Shown: piece after piece, positions 56,348 to 64,000 of the stretch
Position numbering within the stretch: the stretch's first letter is position 1
Layout of the letters: every line of letters begins with the position of its first letter
Source of the DNA: Candidatus Krumholzibacteriota bacterium
Lineage (GTDB): Bacteria; Krumholzibacteriota; Krumholzibacteriia; JAJRXK01
Reading direction: 5' to 3'
Assembly (NCBI GenBank): GCA_024276305.1
Contig: JAJRXK010000051.1
Coordinates: 1-64,000, forward strand
DNA length: 64,000 nt
Notes under the pieces: generated by a model
Databases searched by the model: none
Told to the model about the DNA's origin: nothing
What the model saw: only the letters and a program-made list of their open reading frames with translations
Made by a program: the position numbers and the translations under genes

Positions 56348-57804
56348 GCTGGTCCGATGTCTCTCTCATCGCCCCCATGGTCTGGCTTGTGCTGGGCGGG
56401 GTTGCAACTCTTCTGGTCGATGCTTTCGTGCCTCGGAAGGGGCAGGGCCACCTGCTGATCACCTCCTTGGTCTTCGTGGTGTTGGCGCTCGCTTCATTGG
56501 GACGAGGATCCGATGGAACCGAAGCATTTGGGGGAGCTCTGGCCATCGACTCCTTCGCCAACTTCTTCCACCTGACCTTTCTGGTCGTGGCTCTGATGAG
56601 CCTCGCCGTTGGGTCGGTCGTCTTCGCTCGCGAGGAGAAGCCCGTCGCGGAGTTCTATCCCCTGATTCTGTTCTCGACGGTGGGGATGATGGTCATGGCT
56701 TCGGCGCTGGACCTGGTGACTCTCTTCGTCGGCCTCGAAACGATGTCCATCGCCCTCTACGTTCTGTCGGCTTCGCAGCGCCACAGTCTGTTCAGCAGTG
56801 AGGCGGGTTTCAAGTACCTCCTGTTGGGGGCCTTCAGCTCGGCCTTCTTGCTCTTCGGAATCTCGTTGATCTACGGGGCGACCCAGACCTTCCATCTCCC
56901 GACCATCTTCGAACGAGCCCACGCGGCGGGTGGAATCTCGATGTACGCGGTGTACATGGGGGGATGGGCTCTGATTCTGGTCGGATTGGCCTTCAAGGTG
57001 GCGTTGGTTCCCTTCCACATGTGGACTCCCGACGTCTACGAAGGTGCGCCGTCTCCGATCACCGGATTCATGGCCGCTGGCGTGAAGGCCGCGAGTTTCG
57101 CGGTTCTGCTGCGGGTGGTGTGGACGGCGTCGGATGGTTTCTTCTCCGAGGCGGCTCCGCTGATGGCGGGCCTGGCCATTCTCACCATGAGCTTCGGCAA
57201 TGTGGTCGCGCTCGCCCAGACGAATTTGAAGCGCATGTTGGCCTACAGCGCGATCGCTCACGCGGGCTACATCTTCGTGGGTCTCTGTGCGACCTCCCTG
57301 CGGGTGGGAGATCCGGCAGCAAAGGGGATCCTCTTCTATCTGTTCAGTTACGCCCTCATGAATGTAGGGACCTTCGCTTTGGTGTCTCTGGTGAGTGGCC
57401 GCGATGGGGAACGCTGTGATCTGGACGGATTCCGGGGACTCGCACGGCGCAATCCGCTGGTGTCGGCGACGATGGCCATCCTGCTTCTGAGTCTGGCCGG
57501 AGTGCCGCCCACCGCTGGCTTCTGGGGCAAGTTCTACATCTTCGAAGCCGCCATGCGCGAGGGGCACACCACCCTGGTGGTCATCGCGCTGCTGAACAGC
57601 GCGGTGGCGATGTACTACTACCTGCGGGTGATCGTGGTGATGTACATGCGCGAGCCCGAGGGGGAGGCCTACGATGGGCACAGCCCTCAGATCCTGGCCA
57701 CCATTGCCGCCGCCGCGGTGGCCATCCTCTGGATCGGCCTCTTTCCGGGTCCCGTATCGGAGTTGGCGCGGCTGGGAGTGACCGCGCTGGCCCATTCCTT
57801 CTGA
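56344..57804 (+). CDS. nuoN: NADH-quinone oxidoreductase subunit N
   Basis: The 486-residue antiporter-like subunit closes the complex I set. It has FVGLETMSIALYVLSA, VALVPFHMWTPDVYEGAP with the channel Lys just before, and AQTNLKRMLAYSAIAHAGY. LSLAGVPPTAGFWGKFYIF is the usual late motif. The next gene starts two bases after the stop, so the transcript probably continues into non-nuo genes. Confidence 0.98.
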   Translation: MSWSDVSLIAPMVWLVLGGVATLLVDAFVPRKGQGHLLITSLVFVVLALASLGRGSDGTEAFGGALAIDSFANFFHLTFLVVALMSLAVGSVVFAREEKPVAEFYPLILFSTVGMMVMASALDLVTLFVGLETMSIALYVLSASQRHSLFSSEAGFKYLLLGAFSSAFLLFGISLIYGATQTFHLPTIFERAHAAGGISMYAVYMGGWALILVGLAFKVALVPFHMWTPDVYEGAPSPITGFMAAGVKAASFAVLLRVVWTASDGFFSEAAPLMAGLAILTMSFGNVVALAQTNLKRMLAYSAIAHAGYIFVGLCATSLRVGDPAAKGILFYLFSYALMNVGTFALVSLVSGRDGERCDLDGFRGLARRNPLVSATMAILLLSLAGVPPTAGFWGKFYIFEAAMREGHTTLVVIALLNSAVAMYYYLRVIVVMYMREPEGEAYDGHSPQILATIAAAAVAILWIGLFPGPVSELARLGVTALAHSF

Positions 57805-57805
57805 G

Positions 57806-59758
57806 ATGCAGAGGGGCACCGGCCGCGTGCCCGCGCGCCCTCTCGGTGCGGGACCGGTGGTGCTTCTCGGGGCGGCCTTCGCCTACGCAACCTTCGAATT
57901 CCTGTGGCAGGCCTACGTTTCGCCGCCCGATCCGTCGCTGCCGGGAGGGACGGGGGCGAGCTGGCCCATGATGGCTGCTCTCGCCGCGAGCGTCATCGTT
58001 CTGCCCGGCATGGTGGCGCGACTGCTGCTCTGGAAGTGTCGATCGGTGGGGGCCACCGCCACGGTCCTGGCGGCGGGTCTGGTGCCGACGACGGTGGTGG
58101 CACTGGATCATTGGTCGCAAACCCACGAGTGGGCCTGGATGGGAGCCGCCCAGGGTGGGTTCAGCCACGGAATTCGTCTCTTGGCGGCATCCTTCCTTCT
58201 GGGACTCACCCTCGCGGGGAGCGCGGCGTGGGTCTGCCGCCGTTGGCAAGGGCCGCGGTGGTCTCTGGAGACCGCGGTGGTGGTGGCCTTGGTCTCCCCC
58301 CCGGCCTTCTGGGCCCTGAGGCCCGTTCCCGAACAGATGATTCCCGCTTCCGAGATGACCACCGTCCGCCCCAATGTGTTGATCCTGACCATCGATACCC
58401 TTCGGCAGGATGCTCTCGGAGCCTATGGGGGACCGCCGGCCGCCACTCTCGATTCGTTGATCGCGACCGGGACCCGCTTCGACGGTTGGTCCGTCGCGTC
58501 GTGGACCCGACCGTCGATGGCGAGTTTCTTCAGTGCGGTGGCTCCGACCGGGACCGGCGTGGATCGCGACCATGCCATGCGAGAGGATCTCAGGACTTGG
58601 GTGCAGAGATTGGAGGAGGAGGGATATGTCACCGCGGCGGTGACCGCCAATCCTCACCTGCGCGCGCGCTTCGGTTTCGACCGTGGCTTTGGTTACTTCG
58701 ACCACGCGGACCATGTAGAGTGGTTGTCCCCGGTGATCCGCTCCTTCTGGGGAATCTGGCTGCAGCGGCAGTTGGTGGAACGGTGGGAGAGCGATCGGGC
58801 GGATCATGTGGTCGACCGCGTGCGCTACTGGTGGGAGAAGCGGCGGCCGAAAGATCGGCCGTGGCTGTTGTGGGTCCATTTCATGGACCCCCATTTGCCC
58901 TACCACCTGCGTGGACCCCGGGGAGAGAAGGACCCTCCGGAGGAGCCGGAGTGGTTGGCGGATCTGGGCTCCGAGTTCCAGGATGGCTTCTTCCGCGATC
59001 TCCCCGCGGTACGAGAAGGCCGGGCGCTCCAGAGCGAGACGGCGCGGAAAGCCCTGCGCCAGCTCTACCAGCGAGAGGTTCTCTTTGCCGATCGTCAGAT
59101 CGGGAAGATGTTGCGATGGATGCGCTCGTCGAAGGCGACTTCGGACTTGGTCTGGGTCCTCACCAGCGATCACGGGGAAGAGTTCTGGGACGACGGCGGT
59201 TACGAACACGGCCACACCTTGCATCGCAGCGTGCTGCGGGTCCCTCTGGCCCTGGGAGGCGCGGGTCTCTTTGCAGCCGGAGAACGGGGAGGGACGATGC
59301 GTCTGAGCGATGTGGGTCCCACTCTGCTGGCGTCTCTGGGGGTGGAGGGATTCGATCCGTCGGCGGGAGCACTGGTCGAGGACTTCGACGACACTCTTCG
59401 GGCCATGGTGTTGGGGCAGGATCTTCAGGCTCTGCCGGAGATGGCTGGAAGCTCTTCGTGCTCGTGGCCCCAGCTTCTGGCCGAGGGGATGTTCTACGGG
59501 CCGCCCCAGACCCGGCTGGTGCGAGTGGACGGCCTCGACCTCTTGCGGCGGGACGATGATCAACAGGTGGTGAGGCGGTGGCGTTGCGATGGCCAGGGTC
59601 TGCCGTAGACGGTCGACTTCTCCGATCTGCCCCCGGCCGATCGCAGCCGCTTTCTGGAGATCGATCTCTGGAGGGAGCGGGCCCGGGCCCGGGCGCTTCG
59701 AATCGAGAACGATCCGGAGCTCGATCGTCGACTGCGGTCGTTGGGATATCTCAAGTGA
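57806..59758 (+). CDS. Five-TM sulfatase/alkaline-phosphatase-fold transferase, in-frame TAG at 59606
   Basis: Five N-terminal TM helices (residues ~14-180) precede an alkaline-phosphatase-superfamily domain starting at NVLILTIDTLRQDALGAYGG. The nucleophile position of CxPSR sulfatases is Thr here (SWTRPSMAS, T234), as in the phospho-transferases LtaS and EptA, with LTSDHGEEF and EHGHTLH as metal ligands. Architecture and nucleophile suggest a head-group transferase rather than an FGly sulfatase. Translation stops at TAG 59606-59608 (600 residues), but the frame continues 49 codons to TGA 59756-59758 and ends in RLRSLGYLK, the usual tail of this family. The next gene's GTG overlaps that later stop, so the long form looks ancestral. 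Confidence 0.85.
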
Positions 59759-61398
59759 GGCCATGGTGGCATCAGCCGTGGAGAGCCTCTGGGTGGAGAT
59801 GGGTGGGGTTGGGTCTTGCCGTGGGGTCGGTACCACTCCTGCTGGCCCGGCTACGACCTGCGATCGAGGTCGTCACCGCACATGGCGGGACCGATTCGAT
59901 GGTACAGGCCGCCTATCTTCACCACGCCCTGAGCTCGCTTCCCTGGAGCCCACAGTTCTGGCATCTGCCGATCTTCTGGCCGACTCCCTGGACTCAGCTC
60001 ATGCTCGATCCCATGGTGGCCCAGGCCTTCCTGCTGCGCCTGGTCTGGTGGGGGGCCGGATCGCAGGTCGCCCTCGACGCCAATCTGCTCTTCGTGCTGA
60101 CCCTGGCTTCTGGCTTCTGGGGCATGGCACTCTTGGCTCGACGCTGTGGTCTCCGGGGCGGAGCCGCCATCCTGGCGGGAGTGGTCTACGTCCTGGGGCC
60201 CTTTGCGGTGGGTCACTGGCAACACCTCAATCAGCTGCCCTCGGCCTGGATTCCCGTCGCCCTCTGGGCCTGGTTGTCTCTGGTCGATTCGGGAAGGTCT
60301 GGGCGTGAGCGAATCGGTGCTTCGGCGGTGCTGGTGCTCTGCGTGTCCTTGCAACTCTCGTCGAGCGTGTACATGTCCGCCACCCTGGGGGTCGGACTCG
60401 TGCTCACCGCCGCGATCCACCCTCCGCGGGATCGGATGAGCCGAATCCTGGCTTCGGCGGCGGCCATCCTCGCCTCCGCAGCCGTCGTGTCGTGGGCGCA
60501 GCTCTTCCTCAGGGCCCGGAACGAAGTGGAGGGCTACGGAAGGTCGGTCTCCGAGACCGGACCCTTGCAGGCCCGCCTCTTCGACCTCCTCAATGCGCCC
60601 CAGAGTCACCTCCTGGGCTGGCCAGGCCATGACCTCGCACGTCCGGCCCTCTACCCCGGCCTGCTCTGGTTGGGCGTGGCGGGATTCGGACTGTGGCAGT
60701 TGTGGCCGCAGTCCCGACGGCGCTTCGCATGGATCCTGACCCTCGGAGGAGCGGGGATGGTCCTGGCGGTGGGACGAACCCACCCCTAGCCCGGGATCGG
60801 CGAGGTGCCCATGCCCTTCGGTTTTCTGCAGGACCATCTCGGCTTCTTGAGTGCGTTGCGGGATCCCTCCCGCTTTTTTCTTCTGAGCCATCTGGCGTTG
60901 ACCTTGGCCGGAGCGATGGGTTGGCAGCACCTGCGAAGAGGAGGTCGCGGAGTCGGGCTGGCGGTACTCCTGTTCGCGGGGGTGGATCTGGCTCCGGGGC
61001 TCGCCGATCGCATTCGCATCGATCCTCCGCCGGAGGATCGAGAGGTCCTGGATTGGTTGGCGGATCGAGCGGCACCTGCGGTTTGGACTTTCTACCCCCT
61101 GCCCTGCGAGGAGAGAATGGAGTCGTTGATCGATGCTCGGGCCACTTTGTGGGCCTCTCTCCGGGGCATTCCGACGATCGGGGGGAGTGCGGGATTCGTG
61201 CCGCCGGCCGTGCGCGACTTGCGCCGGGCCTGTTGTGGCCAAGGCCTCGACCAAGTGATTCCCCTGCTGGCGGAGCGAGGGGTGCAGTGGGTGATCGTGC
61301 CTCGTCCCTCGATGGAGGAGGGCGCAGCTCCAGCCCTGAAGGTGGCCTATTCCAACCGGAGTTGGGAAGTCTATTCGATGCCGGAGGATGCCCCATGA
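59755..61398 (+). pseudogene. GT-C-like polytopic membrane protein interrupted by in-frame TAG at 60787
   Basis: The full frame encodes ~546 residues. The N-part has about ten TM helices with an early acidic loop GGTDSMVQAAY and GHWQHLNQLPSAWIPVALW, the layout of GT-C/YfhO-like membrane proteins that handle lipid-linked sugars. After TAG (60787-60789, following GRTHP) the frame continues PGIGEVPMPFGFL, then LRDPSRFFLLSHLALTLAG and a soluble C-terminal domain, parts normally present in the same family. The GTG start overlaps the long form of the previous gene (GTGA) and the final TGA overlaps the next ATG. Both junctions support one original gene. As read, the stop removes about 200 residues; a separate start near 60805 is unlikely to make a working protein. 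Confidence 0.75.
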
Positions 61399-62294
61399 GT
61401 TCGAGCCCGGAGCGACTGGAGTGGTTGCGTCAACTCCTTCTCGACGCCGGTCGGTTGCATGCAGAGCAGGCGGCGCGACGACGTGAACTGGTGGTGCGCC
61501 ACAAGGGGCGGGTGGACTTGGTCACCGAAGCCGATCGGATCATCGAGGACTTCGTGGTGGGGCGTATTCGGGAGACCTTTCCGCAGGATGCGGTGGTGGC
61601 CGAAGAGCGCGACTTGGAGACCAGCGATCGGGGACGGGCTGCGACCTGGTACGTCGATCCGATCGACGGCACTACGAACTTCGTCCACGGCCACCTCTTC
61701 TCCTGTATCTCGGTGGCGCGGTGGGAGGGATCGGATCCGGATCTGGGAGGAGTCTTCGCCCCGGAGCTCGACGAACTCTACCTGGGTCGGGTGGGAGGCG
61801 GAGCGTGGCTGGAGAGGCCTCTTCGCGGCCCGCAGCGGGAGCGCCTCGAGGTGAGTGCGCGGACCGAAATCGACGAGGCATTGGTGGCCACCGGCTTTCC
61901 CTATTCGAGGGGCGCCTTGGCGCGTCTCAACCTGGAGCTCACGGCGAGGGTGCTCGCCAGCTGCCAGGGGATTCGTCGAGCGGGATCCGCGGCTCTGGAT
62001 CTCTGCTGGGTGGCCGCGGGGCGCCTGGATGTCTACTGGGAGTTCGCGCTGAAACCCTGGGATGTCGCGGCCGGTCTGATCATCGCCGGGGAGGCCGGAG
62101 CTCGACTCGGCGACTTCGAGACCGAGTGCCTGCCCCTCTCCGGGAGGCGGGTCTGTGTCGCCACTCCGGCCCTTTTCGATCCGATCTTGCAATTGTTGGG
62201 CGAGGGGCACGAGAATCCCACCCTCGATGTCCTGGCGCCACCGAGCACCGCTCCCGTACCTCGGCGGGGTCCTCTCCCCGGAGATGAAGAATGA
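61395..62294 (+). CDS. Inositol monophosphatase family phosphatase
   Basis: The 299-residue Mg2+-dependent phosphatase has the two metal motifs AEERDLE (Glu pair) and DPIDGTTNFVHG, and the late KPWDVAAG with the third Asp. FPYSRG and GSAALDLCWVAAGRLDVYWE are typical. Substrates in the family include inositol phosphates, fructose 1,6-bisphosphate, histidinol phosphate and PAP; sequence alone does not decide. A ~30-residue C-terminal tail is extra. It is coupled to the preceding interrupted gene by an ATGA overlap. Confidence 0.92.
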   Translation: MSSSPERLEWLRQLLLDAGRLHAEQAARRRELVVRHKGRVDLVTEADRIIEDFVVGRIRETFPQDAVVAEERDLETSDRGRAATWYVDPIDGTTNFVHGHLFSCISVARWEGSDPDLGGVFAPELDELYLGRVGGGAWLERPLRGPQRERLEVSARTEIDEALVATGFPYSRGALARLNLELTARVLASCQGIRRAGSAALDLCWVAAGRLDVYWEFALKPWDVAAGLIIAGEAGARLGDFETECLPLSGRRVCVATPALFDPILQLLGEGHENPTLDVLAPPSTAPVPRRGPLPGDEE

Positions 62295-62331
62295 ACCCTC
62301 CGACTTTCGGCCACCCCCGATGGGAGCTCCG

Positions 62332-62670
62332 ATGACCGACAGTTCCGAAGTACTCGTGGTCTTCACCACTTTTCCCGAAGAGACCGCGGCGGCCGAATGC
62401 GTCGAGCGACTCGTCGAAGAACGATTGGTCGCCTGTGGACAGATCGCTTCGACCGGCATCCGATCGTTCTACCGATGGGAAGGAGAGCTCCGCCGCGAAG
62501 AGGAGGTGCTCGTTCTCCTCAAGACCAGCATCGCCCGGTGGGAGTTGCTCCAATCTCGACTCATCGATCTGCACCCCTATGATGTCCCGGAAATCGTGGC
62601 GGTCGATGCCCGGGCGAGCCAGGCCTATGGCGCGTGGCTCCACCGGGCTTGCAGCCCTCAACCGGACTGA
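62332..62670 (+). CDS. cutA: CutA family divalent-ion tolerance protein
   Basis: The 112-residue product is a full CutA: VLVVFTTFPEETAAAECVERL, RLVACGQI with the conserved Cys, SFYRWEGEL, EVLVLLKTS and HPYDVPEIVAV. CutA forms very stable trimers of ferredoxin-like fold; its role in metal tolerance is debated. The ATG at 62332 has GGGAG upstream; an in-frame ATG at 62284 would add 16 non-conserved residues and overlap the phosphatase gene. Confidence 0.95.
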   Translation: MTDSSEVLVVFTTFPEETAAAECVERLVEERLVACGQIASTGIRSFYRWEGELRREEEVLVLLKTSIARWELLQSRLIDLHPYDVPEIVAVDARASQAYGAWLHRACSPQPD

Positions 62671-62683
62671 GTCCCCTCCGTGG

Positions 62684-62713
62684 TTGGCCCCGACCGAGGG
62701 TCTGTGATAGGGT
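62684..62713 (+). promoter_or_regulatory. candidate promoter of the NhaC-type gene
   Basis: TTGGCC (62684-62689), an 18-nt spacer and TAGGGT (62708-62713) lie about 45 bp before the GTG at 62757. The -10 again follows TAGnnT. Confidence 0.3.
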
Positions 62714-62756
62714 CCGCGGGTTCGTCCCGCCATCGCCCTCTCTTCGGAATGCGGTC

Positions 62757-64000
62757 GTGACCTCGCTCTCGAGACCGATCCAACTGCTGCCGTGCTTGCT
62801 CCTGCTGGGAGCGATCCTTCACCTGCCCACCGCTTCCGCCACGGAGTGGGAACTCTCCCTTCGATCCGAGCACCAGCCACTGCAGGGGAAGTCCATCCGG
62901 ATCACCCTGCAGATCCGGGATGACCACGCCACCGCCTACGAGGGCAGAGCAACGCTCGAAGTGAGCGGGGACTGGCGGTCCGATGACGACGGTCGAAGTC
63001 TCGGCGGGACGGTTCTGACCTTCGAGGATGGCACCGCCGAAGTGGGGCCCTTCCACCTCCGAGCGGGCGATGGAAGTTTCGAGTGCAGATTGGAAGATGG
63101 AACTACGGTGGAGGCCCGGGTGCGGATGGTGCATCCGCTCTGGGCCTTGGTCCCCCCTCTGCTGGCCATCGCTCTGGCCCTTTGGTTGCGCCAGGTCTAC
63201 CTGGCCCTGACTGCGGGGGTCTTCTCGGGAGCCTGGATCATCTACGGCTCGCCGCTCGATGGTTTCACTCACGCCCTGAAGGATGTCGTGGTGGGATCGG
63301 CCACCGACCCCTTTCAGGGCGCGATCCTGATCTTCACCGCGACCTTGGGAGGAATGGTGGGGGTGATGGCCAAAGCCGGAGGAACCCACGGCATGGTCGA
63401 GGCCGCCCGGCGTTGGATCCGGGGACCGAAGAGCGCGCAGGCCGCGACCGCGATTCTCGGCGTCCTCATCTTCTTCGACGACTATGCCAACACCTTGCTC
63501 GTGGGCAACACCATGCGACCGGTCACCGACCGGATGCGAGTTTCGAGGGAGAAGCTGAGCTATCTCGTGGATTGCACTGCGGCTCCGGTGGCCACGGTTG
63601 CGGTGCTCTCGACCTGGGTGGGCTATCAGGTCGGACTCATCGGGGATGGACTCGAATCCATCGGTCGATCCGACATCAGCCCCTACGCTCTCTTCGTGCA
63701 GAGCATTCCCTATTCCGCCTACTCTTGGTTCGCACTGGCATTGGTGGGCTGGATCGTGATCACCCAGCGGGACTTCGGCCCGATGCTGCAGGCGGAGCGA
63801 AGAGCGCGGAGAACGGGGGCGGTCCTCGGACCGGGCGCCCGGCCGCTCATCGACGAGAGTGCGGGGGACATGGATCCAGCCGAGGGGGTTCCCCGACGTG
63901 CCCACATCGCGGTCCTTCCGGTGCTGACCGTGCTCCTCGGCACGGTGGCCGGTCTCTATTTCGATGGGCGGGCCTCTCTGGTGGCCAAGTCGGGAGTTGC
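62757..64000 (+). CDS. NhaC-type Na+/H+ antiporter with N-terminal exported beta domain (partial)
   Basis: The gene runs off the right edge, with 414 codons visible. The GTG start gives a signal peptide (LLPCLLLLGAILHLPTASA) and an ~85-residue beta-rich extracytoplasmic domain (WELSLRSEHQPLQGKSIRI onwards). Transmembrane segments of an NhaC/ArsB-fold antiporter then begin at LWALVPPLLAIALALWL. FFDDYANTLLVGNTMRPVTD and the following VDCTAAPVATVAVLSTWVGY are diagnostic of the NhaC family. An exported domain before the transporter is unusual among the NhaC proteins I know. The ion and partner are not shown by the sequence. Confidence 0.85.
   Translation, partial: MTSLSRPIQLLPCLLLLGAILHLPTASATEWELSLRSEHQPLQGKSIRITLQIRDDHATAYEGRATLEVSGDWRSDDDGRSLGGTVLTFEDGTAEVGPFHLRAGDGSFECRLEDGTTVEARVRMVHPLWALVPPLLAIALALWLRQVYLALTAGVFSGAWIIYGSPLDGFTHALKDVVVGSATDPFQGAILIFTATLGGMVGVMAKAGGTHGMVEAARRWIRGPKSAQAATAILGVLIFFDDYANTLLVGNTMRPVTDRMRVSREKLSYLVDCTAAPVATVAVLSTWVGYQVGLIGDGLESIGRSDISPYALFVQSIPYSAYSWFALALVGWIVITQRDFGPMLQAERRARRTGAVLGPGARPLIDESAGDMDPAEGVPRRAHIAVLPVLTVLLGTVAGLYFDGRASLVAKSGV

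Noticed and set aside
59606-60789. Genome-wide reassignment of TAG to a sense codon
   Set aside because: TAG is the natural stop of orn, ahcY, the barrel gene, nuoA, nuoH and nuoL in this window, with neighbouring starts in the expected place.

Overview
This is a GC-rich, gene-dense bacterial chromosome segment. It opens with the 3' end of an rRNA operon (23S partial, 5S, perfect hairpin terminator) and then carries about 50 protein genes with short gaps, many ATGA/GTGA/TTGA start-stop overlaps and frequent GTG/TTG starts. I see no insertion sequence, phage, integron, CRISPR array or tRNA gene. The gene content fits a Gram-negative-type envelope: several lipoproteins, an Omp85-type barrel, an ornithine-lipid-type acyltransferase pair, SppA, a 14-subunit complex I, and an exported subtilase with a FlgD-like C-terminal domain. 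That combination suggests an uncultured lineage near the FCB group (Eisenbacteria/Krumholzibacteria/Latescibacteria-like). The assignment is tentative and rests only on gene content.

Layout. 1-692: rRNA. 798-6554: subtilase, SppA, and an opposing lipoprotein metalloprotease. 6806-8912: thiGHS. 8913-9569: lipoprotein on the minus strand. 9694-16415: a seven-gene chain with overlapping or near-touching junctions that joins two small membrane-anchored proteins, a ferric-reductase-like/Rieske fusion, a Cys-motif anchored protein, an OlsB-like and a PlsC-type acyltransferase, and a very large alpha/beta-hydrolase-like + DedA + ATP-grasp fusion. I regard this chain as the most interesting part of the window: it looks like a membrane aminolipid synthesis, modification and transport system. 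16451-20412: START-like protein, orn, a noncoding stretch with two hairpin terminators, an AraC-type regulator, ahcY. 20421-28792: topA, an NtrY/NtrX-like two-component pair, an outer-membrane barrel with an N-terminal CBM48-like domain, and DUF4390. 28799-34896: DjlA-like, AIM24-like and GNAT genes, an interrupted lhgO, an SDR epimerase and an SSS symporter. 34985-42816: two tandem GAPDH genes, alpha-glucan phosphorylase, a gluzincin-like peptidase, pabC and pabB. 42895-57804: a TPR protein divergent from nuoA-B-CD-E-F-G-H-I-J-K-L-M-N. 57806-64000: a five-TM alkaline-phosphatase-superfamily transferase, a GT-C-like membrane protein, an inositol-monophosphatase-family enzyme, cutA, and an NhaC-type antiporter running off the window.

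Three genes carry a single in-frame stop inside an otherwise intact reading frame: lhgO (TGA at 31493), the sulfatase-fold gene (TAG at 59606) and the GT-C-like gene (TAG at 60787). In the last two, the start-stop overlaps with the next gene occur at the downstream stop, so the longer frames are the ancestral ones. Each stop could arise by one C-to-T change. Sequencing error, recent decay and recoding all remain possible. TAG is also the normal stop of at least six genes here, which argues against genome-wide reassignment.

Candidate vegetative promoters found by eye repeatedly pair a TTGACA-like -35 with a -10 of the form TAGnnT.
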